Positions 15,598-24,811 of a DNA stretch of 64,000 nt are shown here, piece after piece. A program made the position numbers and the translations under genes. The stretch is taken from NCBI GenBank assembly GCA_049115695.1, contig JAGDZR010000022.1:1-64000 (forward strand). Reading direction: 5' to 3'. The notes under the pieces were generated by a model that saw only the letters and a list, made by a program, of their open reading frames with translations, was not told the origin of the DNA and made no database searches. The DNA comes from JAGDZR01 sp049115695 (lineage in GTDB: Bacteria > Bacteroidota > Bacteroidia > Cytophagales > Cyclobacteriaceae). The first letter of the stretch is position 1. The number at the start of each line of letters is the position of its first letter.

Positions 15598-16515
15598 TTA
15601 GCGCAGTAATTCCTTAAGATCAGGAATCAACGCATCAGCCCGATTATCAGCAAAAACCATCATTTCTCCTCGCTGATCAGTTATTAGCCTAATGGTCTCC
15701 CCTGATAGCTTGGGATAAAGATTTAGCACCTTTGGTTGTTTAATTTTAATATCGTCAATTTCAATGGTGTATTCAGGACCACTCGCTAGTAAACTATCAT
15801 ATCGTTCAAACTGCCCTTTAGAAATTCTCTCATTGGCTTTTAAGCCCTGAAACTGCTGTAAATACTCTACAACTGCAGCACTATCCACTTTTTCAGTATC
15901 ATTGACCAGAAAAAATGCTTCTTGAAATTTAAGTTTGACCATTTCAGAAGTCCCTTTATTAATGGTCAAATTTTGAATTGTACGCCAGTTACCATCAAAT
16001 ATCTCGCGATCCTTCCACTGGTTAGGCGTCAGCTCATATATACCTCCAATGTAGTCACTATAACCCGGCACGCCCATTTCATATACTTCACCGTCGGTAA
16101 TGAAATAAGTCTTTGTCTTGGTGTTGTTAGACAACATTTGAAATGAACGCTGTTTATCTGCCTGAATGCTTACATAAATGGCATTTTCTGTTTCTTGAAG
16201 CAATTTCTCTGCTGCATTGCCAGTAATTCTACGAAGAATTCTCTGTCTCCTGATCACTTCCTTGATTACCCGAAGCATATCTGTATCAGCTCGATCCTGC
16301 TGAGTAATTCGCCAGCCCTCCTTCTTTTGAAGGGTCACGACTTCAACACCGTTCTTTGAGATTTCAATCGACTGAATATCAGATGTGTCGGATACTGAAA
16401 AATAGGTTGTATCAAAATCAAGTTTTGTAGTTCCTGGCTCCCAGACCACAAGGAACGCATTTATGAGGATGCTAATAACCAGTAAAGACAATAAGATCAG
16501 ATTTTTTGACTTCAT
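15598..16515 (-). CDS. DUF4340 protein, gliding ABC transporter-associated
   Basis: One N-terminal transmembrane helix (residues about 6-26) anchors a periplasmic domain of the DUF4340 family. DUF4340 genes commonly follow gldG-like genes of ABC-type gliding or export systems. The start overlaps the gldG stop by 4 bases, so translation is coupled. Sequence features such as GWRITQQDRADTDM and YYxxxGE-type turns fit the family; no enzymatic motif is seen. It likely forms a periplasmic part of the GldAFG complex, an inference from linkage. Confidence 0.75.
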   Translation of the reverse strand: MKSKNLILLSLLVISILINAFLVVWEPGTTKLDFDTTYFSVSDTSDIQSIEISKNGVEVVTLQKKEGWRITQQDRADTDMLRVIKEVIRRQRILRRITGNAAEKLLQETENAIYVSIQADKQRSFQMLSNNTKTKTYFITDGEVYEMGVPGYSDYIGGIYELTPNQWKDREIFDGNWRTIQNLTINKGTSEMVKLKFQEAFFLVNDTEKVDSAAVVEYLQQFQGLKANERISKGQFERYDSLLASGPEYTIEIDDIKIKQPKVLNLYPKLSGETIRLITDQRGEMMVFADNRADALIPDLKELLR

Positions 16516-18200
16516 GACACTAACCCTTTCTTTCTAATTATTGATTTAATTATTCCAAAAAGAACAAGCAGACTTAACGGACCTACAATGTTTATCCATT
16601 GCCAAAAATCACGATCTTCACTTACCCTGGCCTTGTCTAAAGGCCTGATTTTGATCTGTTTATTTCGGGATTCCATAAGCTCACTATCATCAAACATGTA
16701 GTCCAGGGTATTCATCACGAATGCTTCATTTGCATAAGATGTCTGTGTATAAGGGTCCATTCCCATCGGAAGGGCATTTTGATTTTCCATGCTGAAATCA
16801 TTTCGAATAAAGTCACCATCAGCCACCACCACAATTTTTGCTTCCGTTTTGCCATCCGTCAACACGTCCGTTTTATCAACTCCTCTTGGAGGGAAGCGAT
16901 TTTTATACAACGAAGTAAATTGCCCTTCAAGTAAGTACCCCAACACCTTCGGACCGGAATTAAATGCCTCCGGCTTCAATTTGTCCTGCAGGTCATTATA
17001 GCTCACCTTCACGGGTGAAGACATTACCTTCGAATTGGCACTTGTGTGAAATAATGGAGTCTTGGATATGCCTACCGCCTTCACAGAGTCCATTGATGAA
17101 GTGAACCTAAAAAGTGTAGCATCCAGATTTTTAACAATTGGGTGCTCAGTGTAATTGGTTACAACCGGAAAGTAAGGCCAGGGCAACATCTCTAACCGAG
17201 GCTGATCTCCAACTTCACCCGCATAAACAGGCGTAGTAGCACAATTTACATCTGCTACATAATTGCGATTAATCCTCACTCCATATTTGAAAAGCAGGTC
17301 CTCCAGGTTCAGTTCATAAGGAATAGCAGCTGTTCCTTCCCCTTCAGCTTGTGATAGTTCTACGCTAAGTGCATTAATAAACACCAACAAATTGCCTCCG
17401 TTCATTATATATTGATCCAAATAGAATTTTTCCTTTTCAGAAAAGGTGCTTCGAGGCTTGGTCAAGATGATCGCGTCATATCCAGTAATTGGTGTGCTTC
17501 TGTTAGGAAGATCCAACCTGAATAGGTCATATTTCGCCAGCACAGCATTGGACAATCCAGCCAACTCTGTGCCATCCGGCTCGTCATGTCCTGTTACAAT
17601 GGCTACACGACGGGGATTGGGTTGTGATAACTCGCTGATCACACTTGCCAACTCATATTCGATGTTTTCTGCTGACCGATTGAGCATTTCTTCAATGGAC
17701 ATTGCCCTGTTCCCCTTGAGTAAAGTGACTGCTCTTTCTTGTCCCTGATAGCTTACGATTGCTCCTGGGAACAGTAACTTTTCTGTTTTTTGACCGTCTT
17801 TCGTATAAGCTACATTCGAGGGTTGGATGCCAGCTTCAATCAATTGACGATAAAACTGATTCCTGGACTGACTACTCTTTGCTGATGAGGGATCTGTGAA
17901 TTTAAATTGGATATTTGTACCACCTAAAAATGTAAATTGTTCAAGCGTCTGACGGATAGCCTGTCGAAAGCGTTGAAAATTGGAAGGCAGCTCCCCTTCC
18001 AAATATACCTCAATCATTACAGGTTGGTCCAGATTCTCAATAATCTCCTCGGTGACCGGGTGCAGGGTAAATCGCTTCTCTTCCGTAAGATCCCACCTGT
18101 AGTTAAAAATTCCAAAAAGCTGATTAATAAGTACAACCATGGAAATAACGAGCAAAAATCTCAGGATCGTATTGGTACTATGTTTTGCCAGCATACTCAT
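16512..18200 (-). CDS. gldG: Gliding motility ABC transporter auxiliary protein GldG
   Basis: This 562-residue protein has an N-terminal helix (about 12-33), a large periplasmic ABC_transp_aux domain (ITGYDAIILTKPRSTFSEKEKFYLDQYIMNGG is the signature region) and a C-terminal helix near 535-555. That layout is that of GldG, which with GldF and GldA forms an ABC transporter linked to gliding in Flavobacterium. It lies between gldF (4-base overlap) and the DUF4340 gene (4-base overlap). The exported substrate is not known. Some gliding Bacteroidota lack gldAFG, so presence here does not prove motility. Confidence 0.88.
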   Translation of the reverse strand: MSMLAKHSTNTILRFLLVISMVVLINQLFGIFNYRWDLTEEKRFTLHPVTEEIIENLDQPVMIEVYLEGELPSNFQRFRQAIRQTLEQFTFLGGTNIQFKFTDPSSAKSSQSRNQFYRQLIEAGIQPSNVAYTKDGQKTEKLLFPGAIVSYQGQERAVTLLKGNRAMSIEEMLNRSAENIEYELASVISELSQPNPRRVAIVTGHDEPDGTELAGLSNAVLAKYDLFRLDLPNRSTPITGYDAIILTKPRSTFSEKEKFYLDQYIMNGGNLLVFINALSVELSQAEGEGTAAIPYELNLEDLLFKYGVRINRNYVADVNCATTPVYAGEVGDQPRLEMLPWPYFPVVTNYTEHPIVKNLDATLFRFTSSMDSVKAVGISKTPLFHTSANSKVMSSPVKVSYNDLQDKLKPEAFNSGPKVLGYLLEGQFTSLYKNRFPPRGVDKTDVLTDGKTEAKIVVVADGDFIRNDFSMENQNALPMGMDPYTQTSYANEAFVMNTLDYMFDDSELMESRNKQIKIRPLDKARVSEDRDFWQWINIVGPLSLLVLFGIIKSIIRKKGLVS

Positions 18201-18922
18201 TTTTTCAGCTCCAACGTCAAATGTGTACCATACAATACCATCGCAATAAATCCCATAAAATATACCACATCCTGCATGTCAATCATGCCCTTACTGATAC
18301 TGTTGTAATGAAACATAATCCCAAGCTGTTCCAGGTAGTAGGAAGATTGACCCCACAGGTCCATAGCCGCAAGGAGTTGCATCCCTTCATAGCTAATGAA
18401 ACATAGTACTGCTCCGAGAATGAAGGACACAATTTGGTTTTCTGTAATGGCCGAGCTAAGAATCCCGATGGCCACAAAAACTCCACCCAAAAGGAAGAGA
18501 CCAATGTACGATCCAATAATGCCACTAGTGTCCAAATTACCAACAGGGTTGCCCAGTTGATAAATGGAATAATAGTAAACGATAGTCGGAAGAATTGAAA
18601 ACAGGACTAAAAAAAGAGCGGCTAAAAATTTCCCAACGATAATTTCCCAGGTTTTAAAAGGTAAGGTATACAGCAACTCGATTGTCCCCGTACGTTTTTC
18701 CTCTGCATATGACTTCATGGTTATCGCGGGCACAAGAAACATAAACATGTATGGACCTACCGTAAACAGTGGCTCCATGGTGGCATAGCCATAATCCAAT
18801 ACATTGTTGGGCAATACCCACATGATCAATCCAACACCAATCAAAAACACACCAATGACCACATATCCGATGAGGGAATGGAAGAATTCATTGATCTCTT
18901 TTGTCAGAATGCTAATCATCAA
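18197..18922 (-). CDS. gldF: Gliding motility ABC transporter permease GldF
   Basis: The protein of 241 residues has about six transmembrane helices and the ABC-2 permease pattern, including the cytoplasmic segment MKSYAEEKRTGTIELLYTLPF near residue 70 that couples to the ATPase. Length and order match GldF. It overlaps gldA by 11 bases upstream and gldG by 4 bases downstream. Confidence 0.9.
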   Translation of the reverse strand: MMISILTKEINEFFHSLIGYVVIGVFLIGVGLIMWVLPNNVLDYGYATMEPLFTVGPYMFMFLVPAITMKSYAEEKRTGTIELLYTLPFKTWEIIVGKFLAALFLVLFSILPTIVYYYSIYQLGNPVGNLDTSGIIGSYIGLFLLGGVFVAIGILSSAITENQIVSFILGAVLCFISYEGMQLLAAMDLWGQSSYYLEQLGIMFHYNSISKGMIDMQDVVYFMGFIAMVLYGTHLTLELKK

Positions 18923-19835
18923 TTCCTCCTTTCGTCAGCTCGTGAAAGATTTGTTCCAAATCATTACCAATACTTTTCATAGCAGAAAGCTTAAGGTTTT
19001 CATTATTGGTCAACTCCATGATTTGGGACCTTAGAGATTCTGCCTTACTTGCCACTCTATAAGTAGTCGCATTTACTTTTTCCACATTGGTAACACCTGT
19101 CAATCGGCTAAAAAGCGCCTGATCGACAGGTTCTTCGAAAGCAACTTCCATGATTGTTTGATCAGATACTTTAGCTTTCAAATCTGACAGACTATCGTCT
19201 GCGACAAGCGATCCTTGATTAATGATAATTACCTTATCACACAATGCTTCGACTTCCTGCATGATGTGAGTGGATAGTATTACCGTCTTATCCTTACTGA
19301 TCTCTTTGATGACATTTCGTATTTCCAAAATCTGATTGGGGTCCAAACCACTTGTAGGTTCGTCCAGTACCAAAACTTTTGGATCAGGCAAAAGCGCTTT
19401 TGCAAGACCTACTCTTTGTCGATATCCCTTCGAAAGGGCTTTCAGCCTCTTCCCTTTTTCAATCTGCAGTCCACACAACTCAAACAACTCCTGCACACGC
19501 TTCCTTCTCTTTGCTCGACCCATACCATACGCCTGACCAATAAATTCCAGGAATTCACTTACGTACATATCCATGTACATTGGATTATGCTCAGGAAGAT
19601 ATCCTGTGATCCTTTTGACGTCCAGAGGTTTGTCAACAACAGAAAGACCATCTACTAGGACATCTCCTTTTGTAGGCTTCAAATATCCTGTGGCAATCTT
19701 CATGGTCGTGGACTTTCCTGCCCCATTGGGACCGAGAAAACCGGTAATCAATCCACCAGGTGCTTCAAAGCTGATTTGATCAACTGCCCTTTGCTCTCCG
19801 TAAATCTTAGTTAATGCTACTACCTCTACCGACAT
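18912..19835 (-). CDS. gldA: Gliding motility ABC transporter ATPase GldA
   Basis: Walker A GPNGAGKS lies at residues 35-42, the signature appears as LSKGYRQR, Walker B is VLVLDEPTSGLD, and the H-loop is STHIMQE. The C-terminal extension with the KSIGNDLEQIFHELT segment is typical of GldA. ATG at 19835 is selected because the family begins MSVEV..LTK.YG; a longer frame up to 19925 adds an atypical Cys-rich start. It is the first gene of gldA-gldF-gldG-DUF4340. In Flavobacterium johnsoniae gldA is apart from gldFG; here all are in one operon. Confidence 0.9.
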   Translation of the reverse strand: MSVEVVALTKIYGEQRAVDQISFEAPGGLITGFLGPNGAGKSTTMKIATGYLKPTKGDVLVDGLSVVDKPLDVKRITGYLPEHNPMYMDMYVSEFLEFIGQAYGMGRAKRRKRVQELFELCGLQIEKGKRLKALSKGYRQRVGLAKALLPDPKVLVLDEPTSGLDPNQILEIRNVIKEISKDKTVILSTHIMQEVEALCDKVIIINQGSLVADDSLSDLKAKVSDQTIMEVAFEEPVDQALFSRLTGVTNVEKVNATTYRVASKAESLRSQIMELTNNENLKLSAMKSIGNDLEQIFHELTKGGIDD

Positions 19836-19964
19836 TCGGTCATTTTTGTGAGTTGTGCGATTAGACTTTTTGATTGCATTTTTGCACATGAGAAATGCGC
19901 TCATGCAAACGAACGCAATAATCACTCATTTTATTCTCATTGACAAAAGATAAATGCTCAATAG

Positions 19965-20489
19965 ATGATCACAATTGTATGCGGTACCAATCGACCAGAA
20001 GCAAAATCCCTGGAATTAAGTAAATATTATCAGGACCGACTAATCGGTCTGGGGTACAAAAGTGAGATCATTGATCTTCATGAGCTTCCAGATGATTTCG
20101 TTTTCTCAGCACTTTACAAAAATTCAGGCAAGAACGAAGCGTTTAACCACTTCCGATTGAAAATGAAAGACACGAAAAAAATGATCTTCATTGTGCCTGA
20201 ATACAATGGTTCCTTTCCCGGGGTGCTTAAAGCATTTATCGATGGAATGGAATACCCGCACACATTTACCAATAAAAAATGCGCCCTGGTTGGTTTGTCT
20301 GCAGGTGTCCAGGGAGGCGGATTGGCGCTAAGCCACCTTACGGACATTTTCAACTATTGTGGCATGCATGTGTTGGCACAGAAACCTAAGTTGGCCCGAT
20401 TCGATGGTAGCTTTGTAGATGGCAAGTTTACCAACGGACTTTATGCTGAACTCATCGATGAGCAATTGGAGGCATTTTTGAGCTTTTAA
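19965..20489 (+). CDS. NAD(P)H-dependent FMN reductase family protein
   Basis: The 174-residue flavodoxin-like protein begins with ITIVCGTNRPEAKSLELSKYY, where the loop binds FMN phosphate, and contains PEYNGSFPGVLKAFIDG, the hallmark of NADPH-dependent FMN reductases (SsuE/ArsH/azoreductase group). It probably reduces FMN or quinone-like compounds in the cytoplasm. It stands alone, divergent from gldA with a 129-base gap, and ends at a bidirectional terminator. Confidence 0.85.
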   Translation: MITIVCGTNRPEAKSLELSKYYQDRLIGLGYKSEIIDLHELPDDFVFSALYKNSGKNEAFNHFRLKMKDTKKMIFIVPEYNGSFPGVLKAFIDGMEYPHTFTNKKCALVGLSAGVQGGGLALSHLTDIFNYCGMHVLAQKPKLARFDGSFVDGKFTNGLYAELIDEQLEAFLSF

Positions 20490-20513
20490 TGCTTCACCTG
20501 CATGAAACCAATT

Positions 20514-20550
20514 AAAAAGGCTCCATCAATCTGCTTGATGGAGCCTTTTA
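20514..20550. terminator. Bidirectional terminator
   Basis: GGCTCCATCAA (20519-20529) and TTGATGGAGCC (20535-20545) make a perfect 11-bp stem flanked by A and T runs on both sides. It serves the FMN reductase gene (+) and the TonB-dependent receptor gene (-), which converge here. Confidence 0.9.
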
Positions 20551-20572
20551 ATTTTTTATTGATAGTTAACTA

Positions 20573-23359
20573 CTAGAAGCGAATCACCAGACCACCGTTG
20601 ATATTTCTTGGCAACCCAAAAAATACTTCTGCATCATCTGCATCGTGATCACCGTCGAAAGCGTTAAATCTACTATTATCTCCGGCATCCTGAATATACA
20701 CCTGATCCAGCACATTGAAAACATGAAGAAATACCTGAAACGAAACAGGCAAATCATTAAATGGGAGGTCGTATGTTGAATGAAAATCAATTAGGCTGTA
20801 TGAGGGTACCTTCCAACTCTGAGGTCTTTCATCAGCAGTTCCATCACCGTCTGGATCTTCCAGTGCCAGTCGGCCAACTGGATTGTAATCAGCGTAAAAC
20901 TTGTCATAATATCTAACATCAGCTTTGAGCATCAACCCTTTTACAGGGAATACTGAAGCAGTCAGGAAAAATTGGGTCTGTGGAGCATTTCCAACTTTAA
21001 TTCCTTCAATGTATAAGGTTTCATCCCATTGATCCACAACATTTCCTCTGGAATCATTTTGTGTCAAACGAATAGGAACATCTTTAGTAAAATACCAATT
21101 AGCAATTGAAAGACCTCCGTCAAATCTCAAGGCCTTGACTGGCATAAATGATGTCTCCAATTCAAACCCCGAGTTTCTCTGCTCAATATCTGAGATCAGC
21201 ACAAAAACGTCTTCTCCAGAGTTAGGATTCTCTAGTTCCTCTTTTTGTGTCCTGTTCGACCACAGCGTATTGTAGTAGTTGACGTTTACAACAAACTTAC
21301 TACCAAGCCTTTCTGTAGCACCAATTTCTATTGAGTTGAAAGTCTCATTTTGAGCATCGCTAAACAATGAGTAAGTCTCATCATCAATGACTCTATCAAA
21401 ATTTGGAGTTTTGGCCACATAGCCATAATTGGCATAAATATTAAGATCATTGGTGATTTTATAAGACCCGCCCGTTTTCACCTGATATCCTCCATATCTA
21501 CCTCCATCAATCAACAGCTTGTCACCCCCATCTTGGACGAAGTGATTTTCATGAGTAAACTTTGTAGTGGTGTACCCAGTCATGAGGGACCCAGTAAACT
21601 TTTCTGTTTTGTATTCAGCTTGTGCAAAACCACCCAGCCAATCAACAGTATTTGTAAAATCATAATCGATCTTATCCCCCAGTACCTTTCTATACTGCTG
21701 GTCTGTACTTTCAAACTGATTTCCGGTAAATCTAAAATATTGACCTCCTAGCAAATCTCGCACCTCTCTGTAGTGGTCTATTTGGGCAGTTCTCCAATCA
21801 ACACCAAAATTCACAGTGAGGTTGTCGCTCACATCCCAAAATAATTTCGATATAGCTCCAAGCGTATATTGATCATTTTTACTAGCCCTGATAATGCCTA
21901 TGGATTCTCCCGCATCAGTTTTGGTCCCATTGTCAAAGTCATTGGTCCAGTCTGTACCTGCGGGAGCTTGATTAACTGCAATCGTTGCATCCCAATCCCA
22001 TTCCCATGGGCCAGGCCCGAAAAAAAACGGCACATCAGCAGAACTCACACCATTCGCGTCCTTTCTGAGTACCTCTCCATAGGTACCGGCTCCTCCTCCC
22101 TTTCCTCCGGAATAATATGCAATTGTGGTCCACTGCATGTCATCATTGAAAGAGTGATAGTAGTTCAGGTTTACCTGAGGCTTGTGAAAGAAGTTTTCTC
22201 GCTCAAGAAGAAAGTCTTCAGAGAACCTGGCCTTGTCTCTGGATCGGTACATTTTGTAAAACTGATTACCCGTGTAGTTACCTGAAACGCTACCCATGTT
22301 TTGATTAAAAGAACGACCTCTTTCCTGATAGTCATCAAATGCAGCCGCATCATAAGTATCCAGTGATTCTGCAAAATCACGACTATAGGTCCCAATATTT
22401 TGTCTATATAAATTTTGTCCATGGCGCTGTGGTGCTCCAATCGCAAAAGCTTCAATTTTGTCTTTATCAGAAAGTTTATAGGACATTCCAAAATAATACG
22501 CCCATGCCCTCGTGTAAGTGCCATCACTAAATCCATTCCCTTGCTTGTTAACCGCAGTGGCAGACATGGCTAGCTTATCGTTGATCAATCCCGTATTATA
22601 CGTCAGTGTTGACTTAAAGAAACCCCAACTACCCGCTTCTTGCTTGAAATAAGCACCACGACTTTTCGCTGCAGGGTCAGTAATAATGTTCATTGTTCCT
22701 CCAATCGAAGGAGTTGCCAGGTTAACCGGACTCATCCCTCTCTGAACCTGAATAGATGAGGCTGCATCTCCGAGCCCGTCCCAATTTGACCAATAAACCC
22801 ATCCATTTTCCATGTCATTCACTGGAACTCCATTGATCATTATTGCAACGTTACGCTGATCAAAACCACGAACTGTCAGTCTGGCATCACCTGCTCCACC
22901 ACCCTGATTTGTAGAATAAAACGAAGGAGTTGTGTTCAGTACTAAGGGCAAGTCTCTTGAACCTAAATTTTCCTGAATTGATTTTTTCGAAACATCTGAA
23001 AATGTAAACGGTGCATCATTTGTTGATCTTGAGGCCACAATTTCCAATACATCAAGTTCTGTAGTGCCAACCTCCAAGGTAACTTCTCCCAAATCTGACA
23101 TTGATCCATCAACAATTGATGAATAGCTGACATATCCAACATAGGATATTTCGATTTCAAATTCATTCAAAGGTGCTGTTAGTGTAAAAGAGCCATCAAT
23201 GTCGGTGATGGTTCCTGATGTGGTGTTTTTCACCATTACAGTTACACCTGGAAGTCCTTCTCCAGTTTCACCATCTACTACAACACCAATTATTGATCGC
23301 TGTGCAAATACCGTGATAACTGAAAGTAGCAAAGTCAATAATAATAGAACTTTTCTCAT
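20573..23359 (-). CDS. TonB-dependent outer-membrane receptor with carboxypeptidase-like N-terminal domain
   Basis: A signal peptide (residues 1-20) is followed by a CarboxypepD_reg-like beta-sandwich (GVVVDGETGEGLPGVTVMV..SGTITDIDG), a plug domain (LPLVLNTTPS, ARLTVRGFDQRNVAIMINGVPVND) and a 22-strand barrel ending LVIRF. At 928 residues it is complete. The plug motif is close to the Fe(III)-siderophore/TonB receptor group and differs from SusC, and no SusD gene is adjacent. Substrate is not evident; iron chelates or small organic ligands are possible. No regulator is linked. A TAnnTTTG box lies 23 bases upstream. Confidence 0.88.
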   Translation of the reverse strand: MRKVLLLLTLLLSVITVFAQRSIIGVVVDGETGEGLPGVTVMVKNTTSGTITDIDGSFTLTAPLNEFEIEISYVGYVSYSSIVDGSMSDLGEVTLEVGTTELDVLEIVASRSTNDAPFTFSDVSKKSIQENLGSRDLPLVLNTTPSFYSTNQGGGAGDARLTVRGFDQRNVAIMINGVPVNDMENGWVYWSNWDGLGDAASSIQVQRGMSPVNLATPSIGGTMNIITDPAAKSRGAYFKQEAGSWGFFKSTLTYNTGLINDKLAMSATAVNKQGNGFSDGTYTRAWAYYFGMSYKLSDKDKIEAFAIGAPQRHGQNLYRQNIGTYSRDFAESLDTYDAAAFDDYQERGRSFNQNMGSVSGNYTGNQFYKMYRSRDKARFSEDFLLERENFFHKPQVNLNYYHSFNDDMQWTTIAYYSGGKGGGAGTYGEVLRKDANGVSSADVPFFFGPGPWEWDWDATIAVNQAPAGTDWTNDFDNGTKTDAGESIGIIRASKNDQYTLGAISKLFWDVSDNLTVNFGVDWRTAQIDHYREVRDLLGGQYFRFTGNQFESTDQQYRKVLGDKIDYDFTNTVDWLGGFAQAEYKTEKFTGSLMTGYTTTKFTHENHFVQDGGDKLLIDGGRYGGYQVKTGGSYKITNDLNIYANYGYVAKTPNFDRVIDDETYSLFSDAQNETFNSIEIGATERLGSKFVVNVNYYNTLWSNRTQKEELENPNSGEDVFVLISDIEQRNSGFELETSFMPVKALRFDGGLSIANWYFTKDVPIRLTQNDSRGNVVDQWDETLYIEGIKVGNAPQTQFFLTASVFPVKGLMLKADVRYYDKFYADYNPVGRLALEDPDGDGTADERPQSWKVPSYSLIDFHSTYDLPFNDLPVSFQVFLHVFNVLDQVYIQDAGDNSRFNAFDGDHDADDAEVFFGLPRNINGGLVIRF

Positions 23360-23381
23360 GATTGAATTTGGTTTGTTGGCA

Positions 23382-23389
23382 CAAAAATA
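23382..23389 (-). promoter_or_regulatory. Possible -7 element of the TonB receptor gene
   Basis: TATTTTTG on the minus strand matches TAnnTTTG at a suitable distance from the ATG at 23359. Confidence 0.4.
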
Positions 23390-23533
23390 GCAGAATGACC
23401 AGCGCTGGACGTTTCTTCCCTGTTAAATTTTATGGTCAATTCTTAATACTTTTTTAACTCGATTTTCACGTCTCAATTTGAAAAATTATTTGACGATTTA
23501 CAAAATCCCTAATCTGATTAATCGTGACACTTA

Positions 23534-24337
23534 TCAACCTTTGAAATGACTAATAGCATCGCGTACCGATCCATATTTATTTAGTAACTCTTCAGCCCTA
23601 TCTCGCTCAATTCCCAGTTCTTGCATGACCATTTTCGTTCCTCGATCTACCAGCTTTTCATTGCTCAACTGCATGTCCACCATTTTGTTTCCTTTCACTT
23701 TTCCCAACCGAATCATTACAGTGGTGGTAATCAGATTAAGTGCCATTTTTTGTGCTGTTCCGGATTTCAGCCGTGTACTCCCTGTTACAAACTCTGGTCC
23801 CACCACAATCTCCACAGGACACTGAACCTCAGATGCTAAGATTGAATTAGGATTGCAAACGATACAACCCGTCAATAGGCCCTCTTCTTTTGCCTTTTTA
23901 ACGCCTCCGATTACGTAGGGCGTTCGACCGGATGCTGCTAAACCAATGACTGTATCATTTTCAGTTGGATCATATTCCGCAATATCCTTCCAGGCTTGAT
24001 CATTATCATCTTCAGCAAATTCAACTGCCTTTCGAATAGCAGTATCTCCACCTGCAATGATTCCTACAACCAGTCCATGTGGAACCCCAAATGTGGGTGG
24101 GCATTCGCTTGCGTCAAGGATCCCTAGTCTTCCACTAGTACCTGCTCCTATATAAAAAAGGCGGCCACCTTTTCTCATTCTTAACTCAATTTGCTCGACA
24201 AGTGCATTGATTTGAGGGAGTTGCTCCTCAACAGCACTGGCTACCTTTTGATCTTCACCATTCATTAGGGAGGTCAATTCAGTAACAGAAAGTTGATCCA
24301 GATTGTCGTGAAGAGAGCTTGATTCGGTAATTGACAT
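23534..24337 (-). CDS. murQ: N-acetylmuramic acid 6-phosphate etherase
   Basis: MurQ cleaves the lactyl ether of MurNAc-6-phosphate to give GlcNAc-6-phosphate in cell-wall recycling. The SIS domain is clear: FYIGAGTSGRLGILDASECPPTFG with the catalytic Glu in the ASE segment near residue 80, GIIAGGD, and VIGLAASGRTPYV. STRLKSGTAQKMALN and the C-terminal helical region are conserved. At 267 residues it is slightly shorter than the E. coli protein, as usual in Bacteroidota. No murK or amgK kinase gene is adjacent. Confidence 0.95.
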   Translation of the reverse strand: MSITESSSLHDNLDQLSVTELTSLMNGEDQKVASAVEEQLPQINALVEQIELRMRKGGRLFYIGAGTSGRLGILDASECPPTFGVPHGLVVGIIAGGDTAIRKAVEFAEDDNDQAWKDIAEYDPTENDTVIGLAASGRTPYVIGGVKKAKEEGLLTGCIVCNPNSILASEVQCPVEIVVGPEFVTGSTRLKSGTAQKMALNLITTTVMIRLGKVKGNKMVDMQLSNEKLVDRGTKMVMQELGIERDRAEELLNKYGSVRDAISHFKG

Positions 24338-24403
24338 GCGTTAATTTTTCAACAAAAAAAAGGTACTCACAAAGGTGTGCCAAATAATTTATTAATTGAA
24401 AAA

Positions 24404-24811
24404 CTACTGATTCACATAATAGGAGAACTGATCGGTTCCTATTCGGATGTCAAGGAATTGACTGGTTATTTGATCAATCAACCAAATAGATCCATCATAG
24501 AATATAAGGCTATCAGTAAATATTTCATCAAATTCTGAAGCAGATGCTGTTCCCAGATAAACCGAGTCGATTGATGTCCCGTCACAATTATCACGAAATG
24601 CAATGACCTCAACTGAATCCATCGCTTCAACAAATAACAAAGTTTGTGCGACATCACATTCATCAACCGTAGATTGTAGGTTCCACGTTTTAGAGGTGTC
24701 GGCAGAAAGCAATCGCTCCACCTGATATCCAAGCAATCCCGGCGGGAAATAATCTTCCTGACAGGCTGACGCCAATATCATAATTGAGAAAAAAGTAATT
24801 AGCGCTCTCAC
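24404..24811 (-). CDS. Small lipoprotein, hypothetical
   Basis: Signal sequence with lipobox ASAC gives a lipidated Cys at residue 17; the mature part is about 118 residues, acidic and beta-rich. It begins with GTG right after the tex stop (TAA followed directly by GTG), so it is translated with tex. The segment LLSADTSKTWNLQ resembles the start of many small Bacteroidota lipoproteins with a lipocalin-like fold. No specific function can be given. Confidence 0.7.
   Translation of the reverse strand: MRALITFFSIMILASACQEDYFPPGLLGYQVERLLSADTSKTWNLQSTVDECDVAQTLLFVEAMDSVEVIAFRDNCDGTSIDSVYLGTASASEFDEIFTDSLIFYDGSIWLIDQITSQFLDIRIGTDQFSYYVNQ

Noticed and set aside
19836..19925. Longer GldA start at 19925
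   Set aside because: The extra 30 residues are Cys/Met-rich and foreign to the family; the MSVEV start at 19835 matches GldA.
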